Positions 15,825-25,656 of a DNA stretch of 64,000 bases are shown here, one piece after another. Source of the DNA: Rhizobium etli 8C-3 (GTDB lineage Bacteria; Pseudomonadota; Alphaproteobacteria; Rhizobiales; Rhizobiaceae); assembly GCF_001908375.1 (NCBI RefSeq), contig NZ_CP017241.1, positions 1,243,001-1,307,000 on the forward strand, in the 5' to 3' direction. The notes under the pieces were generated by a model. That model was not told the origin of the DNA and did no database searches. It was given only the letters and a program-made list of their open reading frames with translations. The position numbers and the translations under genes are program-made. The stretch's first letter is position 1; each line of letters starts with the position of its first letter.

Positions 15825-16718
15825 TCAGAGGTCGCGGAAAAAGCGACGGAGTACCTGCGCCACATCCTGGAGATGCAGCAGTGGCGCATGTCCCTGACGT
15901 TTTGCCGTGAACTGCCGTGCTGCCGGGTGCCGCCGCAGCATCTCTTCGACCGTTGCCTTTGACAGCAGTTTTGAATTCTCGCCGCGGATGACGAGCAGCG
16001 GTATCTTCGCCATTGCGTCGAACTGCTTCCAAAGATCCGGCAGCAGCGTGCTGAAATCGGCAGCGATCACTGCCTCGGCGATGGCCGGATCGATATCCGC
16101 GACCAATCCATCATCAGTCTTGCGATAGATCGCATGGGCCATGGCGCGCCAATCGTCGACGGAAAGAGCAGGAAATTCCGCCTCGTGCAGTTCGCGAAGC
16201 AATCCGGCCGCATCGTCCCAGTCACGCGGCTTTCGCGGATTCGCGAGATAGGCTTGAATATGGCGAAGCCCTTCCGGTTCGAGCACCGGGCCGACATCGT
16301 TGAGCACGACGGATGCCAGCAGTTCCGGCTTCATTTCGGCGATGAGATGCAGGAGAAGCCCGCCACGTGAGGTTCCGATGAAGGCGGCTTGCGTGATGTT
16401 GAAGGCGGCGCAGGCGGTCAGAACGTCGTTTGCTTCCACGCCGAGATTGTAATTCTGCTTGCTGTGGTCCCACGCCGAGCGGCCTCGTCCCCGATAGTCG
16501 ATCGCAATCACGCGTCTGGGGCGCTCCCGGTCCTTCGAAAGGATCAGCGCAAGCTGATGAAAATCGCGGGAATTGCGTGTCAGGCCGGGCAGGCAGATCA
16601 CCGGCGCGGCGCCGGATGCGGAGGGATTTCCGGCCCCATAGTCACGGGCGTAGAGCTTGAGCCCGTCGACCGACTGGTATGTCTTGTCCTCGAAGCCTTC
16701 AGTGGTGTTCAAAAACAT
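15825..16718 (-). CDS. alpha/beta hydrolase
   Basis: A 297-residue alpha/beta-hydrolase-fold protein. The oxyanion-hole region APVICLPGLTRNSRDFH, the nucleophile elbow FIGTSRGGLL (G-T-S-R-G, serine near residue 127) and the C-terminal histidine in AKRQGHAPLLHL are visible, with a cap segment between. Substrate is not evident. ATG at 16718 (MFLNTTEGFEDKTYQ) is used because it has GGGAAA upstream; an upstream in-frame start at 16766 adds an unconserved extension. It is convergent with the porin and sits 58 bases downstream of the transglycosylase gene on the same strand. Confidence 0.85.
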   Translation of the reverse strand: MFLNTTEGFEDKTYQSVDGLKLYARDYGAGNPSASGAAPVICLPGLTRNSRDFHQLALILSKDRERPRRVIAIDYRGRGRSAWDHSKQNYNLGVEANDVLTACAAFNITQAAFIGTSRGGLLLHLIAEMKPELLASVVLNDVGPVLEPEGLRHIQAYLANPRKPRDWDDAAGLLRELHEAEFPALSVDDWRAMAHAIYRKTDDGLVADIDPAIAEAVIAADFSTLLPDLWKQFDAMAKIPLLVIRGENSKLLSKATVEEMLRRHPAARQFTAKRQGHAPLLHLQDVAQVLRRFFRDL

Positions 16719-16776
16719 TGCGATTTCCCAGTTGCGGTCAGGAAATCTAGCCTGCTTCAGCGTCAAAGCAAATCGC

Positions 16777-18852
16777 TCAGGATGACGATCGCCCGCCGGT
16801 CAGGTCGCGCTCGATATCCGGCGTCTGCCCGAGCCTTGCCTTGTAGACCTCGTAATTCTCCATCACGCGCTGGACATAGTTGCGTGTTTCCGGAAAGGGG
16901 ATGCGCTCGATCCAGTCGACGATTTCATTGATGGATTTGCCGCGCGGGTCGCCGTAGCGGCTGATCCATTCGGGCACGCGCTTCGGCCCGGCATTGTAAG
17001 CGATAAAGGTCAAGATGTAGGAGCCGCCGAAGGCGTTGATCTGTTCGCCGAGATAATGCGCGCCGAGCGTGGCATTGTAGCCGGCGTCGCCTGTCAGCTT
17101 GTCGGCCGAATAGGTGATGTTGTGGCGCTTGGCGACTGCCTTGGCGGTCCCGGGCAAGAGTTGCAGTAGGCCACGGGCGTTTGCGGACGAGACGGCGGCG
17201 GGGTTGAAAGCGCTTTCCTGCCTTGCGATGGCATAGGCGAGCGCTTTGCCCGAGCCGGAGATATTCGCGTTCGAGGGAATGACGCCGACAGGAAAGGCCA
17301 GCGCCGCGACGTCCATCCCGCGCGCATAGGCGATCTTGCCGACCTGCAGCGACAGGTGATGGTTGCCGGAGCCTTCCGCCTGCGCCGCCAGGATGGCAAG
17401 TTCGCCGGCGCTTTGAAGCTGCTCGGCGAGCGCCAGGTAAAGACTTGCCGCACGCCAGCCATGACCCGCAGCCTCAAGGCGCGAAATCGCCTGAATGGCT
17501 TCGCGCGACTGCAGGCTCTGGCGGTCTTTGCTTGTGGGCGACGGATAGGAGACATTGAGTGTCTTTCGCCCCAGCCGCTCTGCTGCGAGCTGACCGTAGA
17601 AAGTACTCGGGAAGTTTGCTGCTTTTGCGTAGAATTCGCCGGACTTGCCCGCCCCACCGGCTTCTGCGGCACGGCCCAGCCAATACCAGGCCCGCGAAAC
17701 GGAAATCGGACCGTTCGAAACCTGAAGAATCTTGCGGAAATGCGCTTCGGCCGTCGCCGGATCCTGCAGCCCGCGCAACGCATACCAGCCGGCATGGAAT
17801 TCGGCTTCGACAATATCTGCCGGGTTCGTCGCGACGTGATTTTCGACCACGCGGTAGGCGGCCTTGAATTGGCCCTGGTCGACAAGACCGCGGCTGACGA
17901 TGCGCTGCTCGTTCCACCATTCGCCGGAATTCACCAGTTCATCGCGCGCTGAAGGTACTTGCGCCAGAAGCTTGGCGGCTTCGGCATATTTGTCCTGCTT
18001 GCGCAAATATTCGATGCGGGCAAAAAGATAGCCCGGATCATTCGACCATTTGCCATCGACTGCATTCAGGAGTGCCCCGGCATTGGCCGCCTTGCTCGCA
18101 ACAGCCGACCACGCCTTGTAGAGGGACTGCGCCTGGCCCATCTCACCAAAGCGCTTGGCCTGCGCCGTCCGGCCCCGATACATCAGATATTCCATGCGCG
18201 CCTTGTGGTCGGCGGCGCCGAGAAGTGCTGAGAACTCCGAGAGCACCTTGTCTTCGGTCTCCGTGTCGAGTGCTTCGCTGCGCCAGATCTTGCGGATATG
18301 TTTTGCCGCCTGTGTCTGTCTGCCGGCAGAGACCAGCGCTCGAGAGAGGATCATTGCGCCGGGGGTCGTTTCCGGTGCGGTGTCGCCGAAAGCCGCGAGA
18401 ATCGCAGCCGGGTCCGGATTTTCGTCGTAGAGCGCCCGCTCGGAATAAGCGCGCAGCTTGGAAAGTCCCGGCCAGCCTTTGAGTTCCTGAGCCGCGCCTG
18501 CAATTTCATAGGAAGGCACGCCCTTGATGCCGGAAACGGCGATCGCCCATGTCAGGACATGCCGGTCGAGCGTGCCATTGCCCATGCCGTTGCGGATCGA
18601 GATGGCCTGCTGTGGATTCTTGCTGGAAAGCGCGTCTAGCCCAGCCTTCAGGTTTGCGCTCACGGGCGCGACCGTCGTGCTGCGCGGGATGGCGCCGGTC
18701 ATGATCGACTCAGGTGCCGAGGTTTGCGGCACAAAGCCGATTGGCTTTAGCTCCGCTACCGGAGCGCGCCCGTCAGGCAGCGGCGAGGCGGCGCTGCTCC
18801 ACGCGGCGGCCGCAAGACCGAAGGTGGAGAAGATCAACACAGCTCTTTTCAT
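16777..18852 (-). CDS. soluble lytic murein transglycosylase (Slt70-like)
   Basis: A 691-residue periplasmic enzyme. A signal peptide (MKRAVLIFSTFGLAAAAWSS) is followed by a long alpha-helical superhelix (about 60-530) with TPR-like repeats. The C-terminal SLT domain starts at about 538, with the catalytic glutamate at 546 in AIARQESAFNP, then RGLLQLLPGTA and FIAYNAGPKRVPEW, the classic goose-type lysozyme motifs. It cleaves the glycan strands of peptidoglycan, releasing 1,6-anhydromuropeptides during wall growth or recycling. Length and layout match Slt70. It is divergent from dapA, which feeds peptidoglycan and lysine synthesis; a shared 215-base gap holds both promoters. Confidence 0.93.
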   Translation of the reverse strand: MKRAVLIFSTFGLAAAAWSSAASPLPDGRAPVAELKPIGFVPQTSAPESIMTGAIPRSTTVAPVSANLKAGLDALSSKNPQQAISIRNGMGNGTLDRHVLTWAIAVSGIKGVPSYEIAGAAQELKGWPGLSKLRAYSERALYDENPDPAAILAAFGDTAPETTPGAMILSRALVSAGRQTQAAKHIRKIWRSEALDTETEDKVLSEFSALLGAADHKARMEYLMYRGRTAQAKRFGEMGQAQSLYKAWSAVASKAANAGALLNAVDGKWSNDPGYLFARIEYLRKQDKYAEAAKLLAQVPSARDELVNSGEWWNEQRIVSRGLVDQGQFKAAYRVVENHVATNPADIVEAEFHAGWYALRGLQDPATAEAHFRKILQVSNGPISVSRAWYWLGRAAEAGGAGKSGEFYAKAANFPSTFYGQLAAERLGRKTLNVSYPSPTSKDRQSLQSREAIQAISRLEAAGHGWRAASLYLALAEQLQSAGELAILAAQAEGSGNHHLSLQVGKIAYARGMDVAALAFPVGVIPSNANISGSGKALAYAIARQESAFNPAAVSSANARGLLQLLPGTAKAVAKRHNITYSADKLTGDAGYNATLGAHYLGEQINAFGGSYILTFIAYNAGPKRVPEWISRYGDPRGKSINEIVDWIERIPFPETRNYVQRVMENYEVYKARLGQTPDIERDLTGGRSSS

Positions 18853-19067
18853 CCGGTATACTCGCCAGGAAAATATGCCTCGAGTTTCGCCACAGGCCTC
18901 TTAATGAAACCTTACCGAAACCAGTAAAATTCGTTCACATTTGATGTCGGAATTTGCCCTAAACCGATCCATGCGCGCTTGTCGCGGCGATTTCGCCGCT
19001 TTATGGTGCGCAACCTATATTCAAGGAATGCGGCTGAAGCGTGGATATCGGCCGTGAGGAGTTGCGC

Positions 19068-19952
19068 ATGTTCAAGGGATCCATTCCCGCCCTCGTCACC
19101 CCCTTCACTGATGCCGGACTGGTTGATGAAGCGTCCTTCGCTTCCCATGTGGACTGGCAGATCACGGAAGGCAGCAGTGGTCTCGTCCCTGTCGGCACGA
19201 CGGGCGAGTCACCGACGCTGTCGCATGGCGAGCACAAACGTGTCGTGGAAATCTGCATCGAAGCGGCGGCCGGGCGGGTACCGGTCATGGCAGGCGCCGG
19301 CTCGAACAATACGCGCGAGGCGATCGAGCTTGCCCAGCATGCCGAAAAGGCGGGCGCAGATGCCGTGCTCGTCGTAACGCCCTATTACAACAAGCCGACC
19401 CAGAAGGGTCTGATCGCGCATTTTTCGGCCATCGCCGAGGCCGTCAGGATACCGATCTACATCTACAACATTCCCGGCCGCTCGGTGATCGACATGACGC
19501 CGGAAACGATGGGCGCGCTTGCCAAGGCGCATTCCAACATCGTCGGCGTCAAGGATGCAACCGGCAAGATCGAGCGCGTTTCCGAACAGCGTATCACCTG
19601 CGGCAAGGATTTCCGCCAGCTCTCGGGCGAGGACGCAACGGCACTCGGCTTCAACGCCCATGGAGGCGTTGGCTGCATTTCGGTAACGGCCAATGTCGCG
19701 CCGCGTCTCTGTGCCGAATTCCAGGCGGCAACGCTTGCCGGTGACTACAACAAGGCGCTCGAATATCAGGACCGCCTGATGCCGCTGCACAAGGCAATCT
19801 TCCTGGAGCCCGGCCTCTGCGGCGCGAAATACGGCCTTTCCAGGCTCGAACGCATGAGGCGCAACGTGCGCTCGCCGCTGCTCTCCACACTGGAGCCGCC
19901 GACAGAAGCGGCAATCGATGCCGCGATGCGTCATGCCGGGCTGCTGAACTGA
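19068..19952 (+). CDS. dapA: 4-hydroxy-tetrahydrodipicolinate synthase
   Basis: A 294-residue TIM-barrel aldolase condensing pyruvate with aspartate semialdehyde, the first committed step to diaminopimelate and lysine. The Schiff-base lysine is Lys162 in GVKDATGK, the catalytic tyrosine is Tyr133 in YIYNIPGRS, and [11 protein letters not shown] (41-51) is the substrate-loop signature. The start at 19068 ([13 protein letters not shown]) is supported by GAGGAGTTGCGC upstream. Normal length. It is followed after 112 bases by smpB, a common rhizobial order. Confidence 0.97.
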   Translation: MFKGSIPALVTPFTDAGLVDEASFASHVDWQITEGSSGLVPVGTTGESPTLSHGEHKRVVEICIEAAAGRVPVMAGAGSNNTREAIELAQHAEKAGADAVLVVTPYYNKPTQKGLIAHFSAIAEAVRIPIYIYNIPGRSVIDMTPETMGALAKAHSNIVGVKDATGKIERVSEQRITCGKDFRQLSGEDATALGFNAHGGVGCISVTANVAPRLCAEFQAATLAGDYNKALEYQDRLMPLHKAIFLEPGLCGAKYGLSRLERMRRNVRSPLLSTLEPPTEAAIDAAMRHAGLLN

Positions 19953-20023
19953 GCGGAGCTGGAAGTCGGGGCTGCGTCCGTCTTCACAAGTTTCGGCTGT
20001 TCTCCTACATATGGGCGTAATGA

Positions 20024-20045
20024 GGGCGCGTGGTTTTGCGCGCCC
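20024..20045 (+). promoter_or_regulatory. GC-rich hairpin in the smpB leader
   Basis: GGGCGCG (20024-20030) pairs with CGCGCCC (20039-20045) around an eight-base loop TGGTTTTG, 20 bases before the smpB start. It has no following T-tract, so it is a leader structure or weak attenuator, not a clear terminator for dapA. Confidence 0.4.
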
Positions 20046-20064
20046 GCAAGGATTGGATTGAGTC

Positions 20065-20544
20065 ATGGCCCCCAAAGGCAGCCAGCGTATCGTGAAGAAG
20101 GTCGTGGCCGAAAACCGCAAGGCCCGCTTCAACTACGAAATCATCGATACATATGAGGCCGGGCTCGTTCTGATGGGCACCGAAGTCAAGTCCTTGCGCG
20201 AGGGCAAGGCCAATATCGCTGAATCCTATGCTTCGGATGAAGGCGGCGAGATTTGGCTCATTAATTCCTACCTGCCAGAATATCTGCAGGCCAACCGCTT
20301 CAACCACGAGCCGCGCCGCCGCCGCAAGCTGCTCTTGTCGAGCCGCGAGATCAACAGACTGCGTGCCGGCATCAATCGCGAAGGCATGACGCTGATCCCG
20401 TTGAAAATCTATTTCAACGACCGCGGCCGGGCGAAGATGGAACTGGCGCTGGCCAAGGGCAAGAAGCTGCACGACAAGCGCGAGTCTGAGAAGGAGCGCG
20501 ATTGGAACAGGCAGAAGAGCCGCCTGCTGAAGGACAATGGTTAA
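20065..20544 (+). CDS. smpB: SsrA-binding protein
   Basis: A 159-residue RNA-binding protein that escorts tmRNA to stalled ribosomes for trans-translation. Visible are the OB-fold signature [32 protein letters not shown] (about 20-50), INSYLPEY, and the basic C-terminal tail ([21 protein letters not shown]) that enters the mRNA channel. Normal length for alphaproteobacteria. The stop is three bases before the DUF3830 gene, so the two are likely co-transcribed. Confidence 0.97.
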   Translation: MAPKGSQRIVKKVVAENRKARFNYEIIDTYEAGLVLMGTEVKSLREGKANIAESYASDEGGEIWLINSYLPEYLQANRFNHEPRRRRKLLLSSREINRLRAGINREGMTLIPLKIYFNDRGRAKMELALAKGKKLHDKRESEKERDWNRQKSRLLKDNG

Positions 20545-20547
20545 GCG

Positions 20548-20964
20548 ATGCGAAGGCTGAAGATTTCCGTAGCGTCGCAAGTCTTCGTGGCGAAGCTGGA
20601 GGTGGAAAAGGCTCCGAGAACCTGCGCGGCGTTCACGTCGCTGCTGCCCTTTCGAAATCAGACCATCCATTCGCGATGGAGCGGAGAGGCGATCTGGGTA
20701 CCGCTCGGCGATCATCAGTTCGGAGTGGATTTCGAAAATCACACCTGCCATCCGTCGCGCGGCGATATCCTGCTTTATCCGGGCGGGTACAGCGAGACAG
20801 AACTGCTCTTTGCCTATGGCAGCTCCTCATTTGCGAGCAAGATGGGCGCTCTTGCCGGCAATCATTTCCTGACGGTCGTCGAAGGCCGCGAACAGCTCGA
20901 TGACATGGGCAAACTGGTACTGTGGAAAGGCGCCCAGCCGATACTGTTTGAGGCTTTGGATTGA
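20548..20964 (+). CDS. DUF3830 family protein (cyclophilin-like fold)
   Basis: A 138-residue protein of the DUF3830 family, whose structures have a cyclophilin-like barrel of unknown activity. Family features seen are the N-terminal FVAKLEVEKAPRTCAAFTSLLPF, then HSRWSGEAIWVPLGD, PSRGDILLYPGG and the end segment containing NHFLTVVEG. It begins three bases after smpB and ends three bases before the convergent NYN gene, so it is tightly packed. Function is not known; a role with SmpB is only suggested by adjacency. Confidence 0.8.
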   Translation: MRRLKISVASQVFVAKLEVEKAPRTCAAFTSLLPFRNQTIHSRWSGEAIWVPLGDHQFGVDFENHTCHPSRGDILLYPGGYSETELLFAYGSSSFASKMGALAGNHFLTVVEGREQLDDMGKLVLWKGAQPILFEALD

Positions 20965-20967
20965 GAA

Positions 20968-21549
20968 TTACTCCTCGAAGTCGCTCGCCGGGGCGATCTC
21001 GACGGGCTTCTGCGGGCGTTCGGACGGGTCGCGGCCGATCTCGCTTTTCAGCGACAGCAGATCGATGAAGTGATCCGCTTGGCGGCGCAGGTCGTCGGCG
21101 ATCATCGGCGGCTGCGTCGCCATCGTGGAGATGATCGACACCTTACGGCCCTTGCGCTGAAGGGCTTCCACCAGGGTGGTAAAATCTCCGTCGCCGGAAA
21201 AGATGACGAGGTGGTCGACGGTTTCGGATTGCTCCATGGCGTCGATCGCCAGTTCGATGTCCATGTTGCCCTTGATCTTCCGACGGCCCATGGAGTCGGT
21301 GAATTCCTTGGCAGGCTTGGTGACGACCTTGTATCCGTTGTAGTCGAGCCAGTCGATCAGCGGGCGGATGGAGGAATATTCCTGATCCTCGATCAGCGCG
21401 GTGTAATAGTAAGCGCGCAGCAAGTATCCGCGTTTCTGAAACGCTTTCAATAGTTTGCGATAATCGATATCAAAGCCGAGACTCTTGGATGCAGCGTAGA
21501 GGTTGGCGCCGTCTATGAAGAGTGCAATCTTTTCGCGTGGGTCGAACAT
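20968..21549 (-). CDS. NYN-domain (LabA-like) putative RNase
   Basis: A 193-residue protein of the LabA/DUF88 group of NYN (PIN-like) nucleases. The acidic metal-site residues sit in IALFIDGANLYAASKSLG (about 8-25), DIELAIDAME near 100 and IFSGDGDFTTLVEALQ near 120. KVSIISTMATQPPMIADDLRRQADHFIDL follows, and the tail is acidic. These proteins are thought to process RNA. I start at ATG 21549 (MFDPREKIALFID), the family N-terminus; a TTG at 21564 would add five residues. It is divergent from rpoZ across an AT-rich 295-base gap that likely holds both promoters. Confidence 0.88.
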   Translation of the reverse strand: MFDPREKIALFIDGANLYAASKSLGFDIDYRKLLKAFQKRGYLLRAYYYTALIEDQEYSSIRPLIDWLDYNGYKVVTKPAKEFTDSMGRRKIKGNMDIELAIDAMEQSETVDHLVIFSGDGDFTTLVEALQRKGRKVSIISTMATQPPMIADDLRRQADHFIDLLSLKSEIGRDPSERPQKPVEIAPASDFEE

Positions 21550-21844
21550 CGCTTGCCAATCCAATTAGAGTAATCCAAATCTTCTTCGGTCAAAATTCCA
21601 TAAAAACAATGGCTTAACTAGCGAAGAAAGAATAATTCTTAATTTATGAATTATTCATATAAAGGAGATTTAGGGCACGATTCGGCATATTCCAAGCAAC
21701 TAACGGTGGAATTGTCACATTCGCTCGAAAATTTTAGCAGGTCGGCCCATAAACGGCGGGGCCGCGCACGAAAAACTTGAATTCGCCTGCTTTTAATTGT
21801 ATCGGGCGTTCTAATCCCGAAATCACGACCGTAAAGGACAGGCA

Positions 21845-22249
21845 ATGGCCCGTGTCACAGTTGAAGATTGCATCGACAAAGTTGAGAACCGCTTCGAGCT
21901 GGTTCTGCTTGCCAGCCACCGCGCCCGGCTGATTTCCCAGGGTGCCTCGATCACCATCGATCGCGACAACGACAAGAACCCCGTCGTGGCGCTGCGCGAA
22001 ATCGCCGATGAAACGCTGTCTCCCGACGATCTGAAGGAAGACCTCATCCACTCGCTGCAGAAGCATGTCGAAGTCGACGAGCCCGAACCGGATCCGGCAA
22101 GCCTCATTGCCGCTGGTGGCGTTGCGGCTGCGGAAGGCGAGGAGCAGGACGATCAGCCCGAGACGATCACTTTCGACCAGATGTCGGAAGAAGAGCTTTT
22201 GGCGGGTATCGAAGGTCTCGTGCCTCCGGAAAAGAGCGACGACTACTGA
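21845..22249 (+). CDS. rpoZ: DNA-directed RNA polymerase omega subunit
   Basis: A 134-residue omega subunit that assists folding and assembly of the beta' subunit and, in proteobacteria, forms part of a ppGpp site. The conserved core is [27 protein letters not shown]...[18 protein letters not shown] (residues 2-65). The C-terminal half is acidic and family-variable. AAAGGACAGGCA precedes the ATG. A terminator separates it from rsh, so their coexpression is partial at most, although omega and ppGpp act together. Confidence 0.96.
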   Translation: MARVTVEDCIDKVENRFELVLLASHRARLISQGASITIDRDNDKNPVVALREIADETLSPDDLKEDLIHSLQKHVEVDEPEPDPASLIAAGGVAAAEGEEQDDQPETITFDQMSEEELLAGIEGLVPPEKSDDY

Positions 22250-22319
22250 TACGTCGCGAGACGATTACCAATCGTCAATCTTGCGCCTTTATTGCTAAGG
22301 CATATTATTACCAGTGCGT

Positions 22320-22352
22320 GCGCCAATCGGTGATTGGCGCGCTTTTGTTTTT
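22320..22352 (+). terminator. rho-independent terminator between rpoZ and rsh
   Basis: GCGCCAATC (22320-22328) and GATTGGCGC (22332-22340) form a perfect nine-pair stem with a three-base loop, followed by GCTTTTGTTTTTA. It ends less than 20 bases before the rsh start, so rsh transcripts must either read through or start within the short gap. Confidence 0.85.
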
Positions 22353-22369
22353 ATTGGAGTAGTCCCGGG

Positions 22370-24577
22370 ATGATGCGGCAGTACGAGCTCGTGGAGCGGG
22401 TGCAAAAATACAAGCCCGACGCCAATGAAGCTCTGCTGAACAAAGCCTATGTCTATGCCATGCAGAAGCACGGACAGCAGAAGCGTGCCAGCGGTGATCC
22501 CTATATCTCCCATCCGCTCGAAGTCGCCGCGATTCTGACAGACATGCATCTCGACGAGTCGACGATTGCCGTTGCTCTGCTGCATGATACGATCGAGGAT
22601 ACGACGGCGACACGCGCCGAGATCGACGAGCTCTTCGGCGAGGATATCGGTCGGCTGGTCGAGGGCCTGACGAAGATCAAAAAGCTCGATCTCGTCACCA
22701 AGAAGGCCAAGCAGGCGGAGAACCTGCGCAAGCTGCTGCTTGCGATCTCCGACGATGTGCGCGTGCTGCTCGTCAAGCTGGCCGACCGCCTGCACAATAT
22801 GCGAACGCTCGACCACATGTCGGCGGACAAGCGTGCCCGCATCTCCGAGGAGACGATGGAAATCTATGCGCCGCTTGCGGGGCGCATGGGTATGCAGGAC
22901 ATGCGCGATGAGCTGGAGGAGCTTTCCTTTCGCCACATCAACCCGGAGGCTTACGAAACCGTCACGAAGCGTCTGCAGGAGCTCTCGCAGCGTAACGAAG
23001 GCTTGGTCAAGAAGATCGAAACGGAACTTCGCGATCTCCTGGTGGCCAACGGCTTGACGACAGCCAAGGTCAAGGGGCGCCAGAAGAAGCCGTATTCGGT
23101 TTTCCGCAAGATGCAGTCGAAGTCGCTTTCCTTCGAGCAGCTTTCGGATGTCTATGGCTTTCGCATCCTCGTCGAGGACGTTCCGGCCTGCTATCGCGCG
23201 CTCGGCATCGTTCATATGCGCTGGCGCGTCGTGCCTGGCCGCTTCAAGGACTACATCTCAACGCCAAAGCAGAACGACTACCGCTCGCTGCACACGACGA
23301 TCGTCGGCCCCTCCAGCCAGCGCATCGAGCTGCAGATCCGCACCAAGCGCATGCATGAGATCGCCGAATACGGCATTGCCGCGCACGCCCTTTACAAGGA
23401 CGGCGCGACCAATACCGAGGGCGATATTCTCTCGCGCGAATCCAATGCCTATTCATGGCTGCGCCATACGATTGAGGCGCTGGCCGAAGGCGATAGCCCC
23501 GAGGAATTCCTCGAACACACCAAGCTTGAGCTGTTCCAGGACCAGGTCTTCTGCTTCACGCCGAAGGGCAAGCTGATCGCCTTGCCGCGTGGCGCAACCC
23601 CGATCGATTTTGCTTACGCCGTTCACACCAATATCGGCGACACGACGGTTGGTGCCAAGATCAACGGCCGCATAATGCCGCTGGTAACAAGACTTGCAAA
23701 CGGCGACGAGGTCGAGATCATCCGCTCAGGCGTACAGGTTCCGCCAGCTGCGTGGGAGGAGATCGTCGTCACCGGCAAGGCGCGTGCCGCAATCCGCCGC
23801 GCAACGCGCCTGGCGATCCGCAAGCAATATGCAGGCCTCGGCCATCGCATTCTGGAGCGCACCTTCGAGCGGGCGGGGAAGATATTCTCCCGGGACGCGA
23901 TGAAGCCGGCGCTGCACCGCCTGGGCCAGAAGGACGTCGAAGACGCAATTGCCGCCGTCGGCCGGGGCGAGATGTCCTCGCTTGATGTTTTGCGCGCTGT
24001 CTATCCTGACCATCAGGATGAGCGCGTCACCGTCAAGCCGAGCGGCGATGACGGCTGGTTCAACGTCCGCAGCGCCTCGGGGATGATCTTTAAGGTCCCA
24101 GACAAGAACAAGGCGGAGACGGACGCCGATATGGGACCGATCCGCGGCATTTCCGGCAACATCGCCGTGCAGTTCGCGCCCGCAGGCGCCGTGCCCGGCG
24201 ATCGCATCGTAGGCATCATGGAGAAGGGGAAGGGCATCACCATCTACCCGATCCAGTCGTCGGCGCTGCAACGTTTCGATGATCAGCCCGATCGCTGGAT
24301 CGATGTGCGCTGGGACCTGGACGAGGCCAACAAGTCGCGCTTCATGGCGCGCGTGCTCATCAATGCATTGAACGAGCCGGGCACGCTGGCCAAGGTTGCG
24401 CAATCGGTTGCAGGCCTTGACGTAAATATCCGTTCCTTGAACACGGTTCGCGTCGCCGCCGACTTCACCGAAATGGCGGTCGATGTCGAAGTATGGGATC
24501 TCCGCCAGCTCAACCAGCTGCTTGCGCAACTGAAGGATCTGGATTGTATCGCGACGGTGCGGCGCCTTTACGACTGA
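22370..24577 (+). CDS. rsh: bifunctional (p)ppGpp synthetase/hydrolase (RelA/SpoT homolog)
   Basis: A 735-residue long-form RSH enzyme, the single stringent-response enzyme of most alphaproteobacteria. In order: an HD hydrolase domain (about 20-190) with SHPLEVAAIL and ALLHDTIEDT carrying the metal ligands; a synthetase domain (about 235-355) with FKDYISTPKQNDYRSLHT and ELQIRTKRMHEIAEYGIAAH; TGS (about 390-450; GKLIALPRGATPIDFAYAVH); a helical and zinc-finger-like region; and ACT (about 655-735). Both catalytic halves retain key residues, so synthesis and hydrolysis are both expected. The ATG pair at 22370/22373 follows TTGGAGTAGTCCCGGG. Confidence 0.95.
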   Translation: MMRQYELVERVQKYKPDANEALLNKAYVYAMQKHGQQKRASGDPYISHPLEVAAILTDMHLDESTIAVALLHDTIEDTTATRAEIDELFGEDIGRLVEGLTKIKKLDLVTKKAKQAENLRKLLLAISDDVRVLLVKLADRLHNMRTLDHMSADKRARISEETMEIYAPLAGRMGMQDMRDELEELSFRHINPEAYETVTKRLQELSQRNEGLVKKIETELRDLLVANGLTTAKVKGRQKKPYSVFRKMQSKSLSFEQLSDVYGFRILVEDVPACYRALGIVHMRWRVVPGRFKDYISTPKQNDYRSLHTTIVGPSSQRIELQIRTKRMHEIAEYGIAAHALYKDGATNTEGDILSRESNAYSWLRHTIEALAEGDSPEEFLEHTKLELFQDQVFCFTPKGKLIALPRGATPIDFAYAVHTNIGDTTVGAKINGRIMPLVTRLANGDEVEIIRSGVQVPPAAWEEIVVTGKARAAIRRATRLAIRKQYAGLGHRILERTFERAGKIFSRDAMKPALHRLGQKDVEDAIAAVGRGEMSSLDVLRAVYPDHQDERVTVKPSGDDGWFNVRSASGMIFKVPDKNKAETDADMGPIRGISGNIAVQFAPAGAVPGDRIVGIMEKGKGITIYPIQSSALQRFDDQPDRWIDVRWDLDEANKSRFMARVLINALNEPGTLAKVAQSVAGLDVNIRSLNTVRVAADFTEMAVDVEVWDLRQLNQLLAQLKDLDCIATVRRLYD

Positions 24578-24741
24578 GGCGTCTGCACATTTTATAACCT
24601 CTTTGTTGCGGAATACGCGTGCCGAAGAGGCAAGGCATGCGCAGCTTGCATGGCTGTGCCTATATTAGAGCGTTGGTAATTGTGCACTGCAGCACCTATC
24701 TTCTGGTCGTCAGAGAATGAACAAAAGAAAGAGCCAACGCT

Positions 24742-24891
24742 ATGTTTAGTCCGATCAAGAAAATCGCCCGCGCCCTTCGCGTCCCGAGCCTACAGGAACG
24801 TGAAATGGCATACCTCAACGGTTCGTATGACCGTATCGATCTTGAATATCGTCAGCGTCAGGTTGACCGTGGCCTGTTCCGTGGCCGTTGA
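24742..24891 (+). CDS. DUF3563 family small protein
   Basis: A 49-residue protein, MFSPIKKIARALRVPSLQ to RQVDRGLFRGR. The pattern (MF.PI.K..RAL.VPS..ER...YLNGS.DR.DLE.RQRQ.DRGLF) is that of the short DUF3563 proteins found across alpha- and betaproteobacteria. They have no assigned function. It is basic, with an amphipathic N-terminal helix. AAAGAGCC lies about six bases upstream of the ATG. It sits alone between rsh and the DUF2062 gene with 150-base gaps on either side, indicating its own promoter. Confidence 0.85.
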   Translation: MFSPIKKIARALRVPSLQEREMAYLNGSYDRIDLEYRQRQVDRGLFRGR

Positions 24892-25040
24892 TTGCGGCTC
24901 GATACTTCCAAGGATGTGAAAGGGCGCCAAGCATGAGGTGCGCCCTTCGGTGACGAACTTTGACGGCGGCTTTGGCGCGCGCGCCCCGAGAGTCTTTCCT
25001 GCTCTTGTCATGGCAACATGCGCTGTCCTAAATAGCCGCC

Positions 25041-25631
25041 ATGCTGTTTCGCCGTAGAAAACCTGCAGGATTTCGTGAAAGGACGCGGGAGTTGTTCTGG
25101 CCCCGCAAGGGCTTTCTGCGTCCGCTGCGCTATCTGAAGATGCGCATCCTGCGCCTGACGGCTTCACCGCATGCCGTGGCAATGGGTGTTGCAGCGGGCG
25201 TTTTCGTATCCTGGACGCCGTTCATCGGCGTGCATTTCATCATGGCTTTCGTGCTTGCCTATTTCCTCTCCGGAAACATGGTTGCGGCAGCGCTCGGCAC
25301 GGCGGCATTCGGCAATCCCCTCACATATCCGTTCATCTGGGCGGCAACCTGGGAGATCGGTCATCTGCTGCTCAGGCGCCAAAATGCAATGGCCGGGCAG
25401 TCCGTCGATCTGATGGAGCTTTTTCACAAGCTCCGTTTCAACGAGCTCTGGAAACCGGTGCTCGAGCCAATGCTGGTCGGTGCCATTCCTCCGGCCGCCA
25501 TTACCTCCGTTGTGCTTTATATCCTGACGTTCTACACCGTGAAGGGCTTTCAAGTCCGCCGCCGCGAGAGGCTGATGGAGCGGGCGCGCCTTCACCTTGC
25601 CCATCCCGCGCGGGATACTCCGACGGTATGA
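25041..25631 (+). CDS. DUF2062 domain-containing membrane protein
   Basis: A 196-residue protein with a basic N-terminus, then the DUF2062 core: [56 protein letters not shown], with two or three membrane helices between about 45 and 110 and another near 150-170 ([17 protein letters not shown]). Members are inner-membrane proteins of unknown role, sometimes beside glycosyl transferases. It is 25 bases before acpS and probably the first gene of the acpS-lepB-rnc-era unit. Confidence 0.85.
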   Translation: MLFRRRKPAGFRERTRELFWPRKGFLRPLRYLKMRILRLTASPHAVAMGVAAGVFVSWTPFIGVHFIMAFVLAYFLSGNMVAAALGTAAFGNPLTYPFIWAATWEIGHLLLRRQNAMAGQSVDLMELFHKLRFNELWKPVLEPMLVGAIPPAAITSVVLYILTFYTVKGFQVRRRERLMERARLHLAHPARDTPTV

Positions 25632-25656
25632 TTTCGTTTCGACAGAGAGGCATCGC

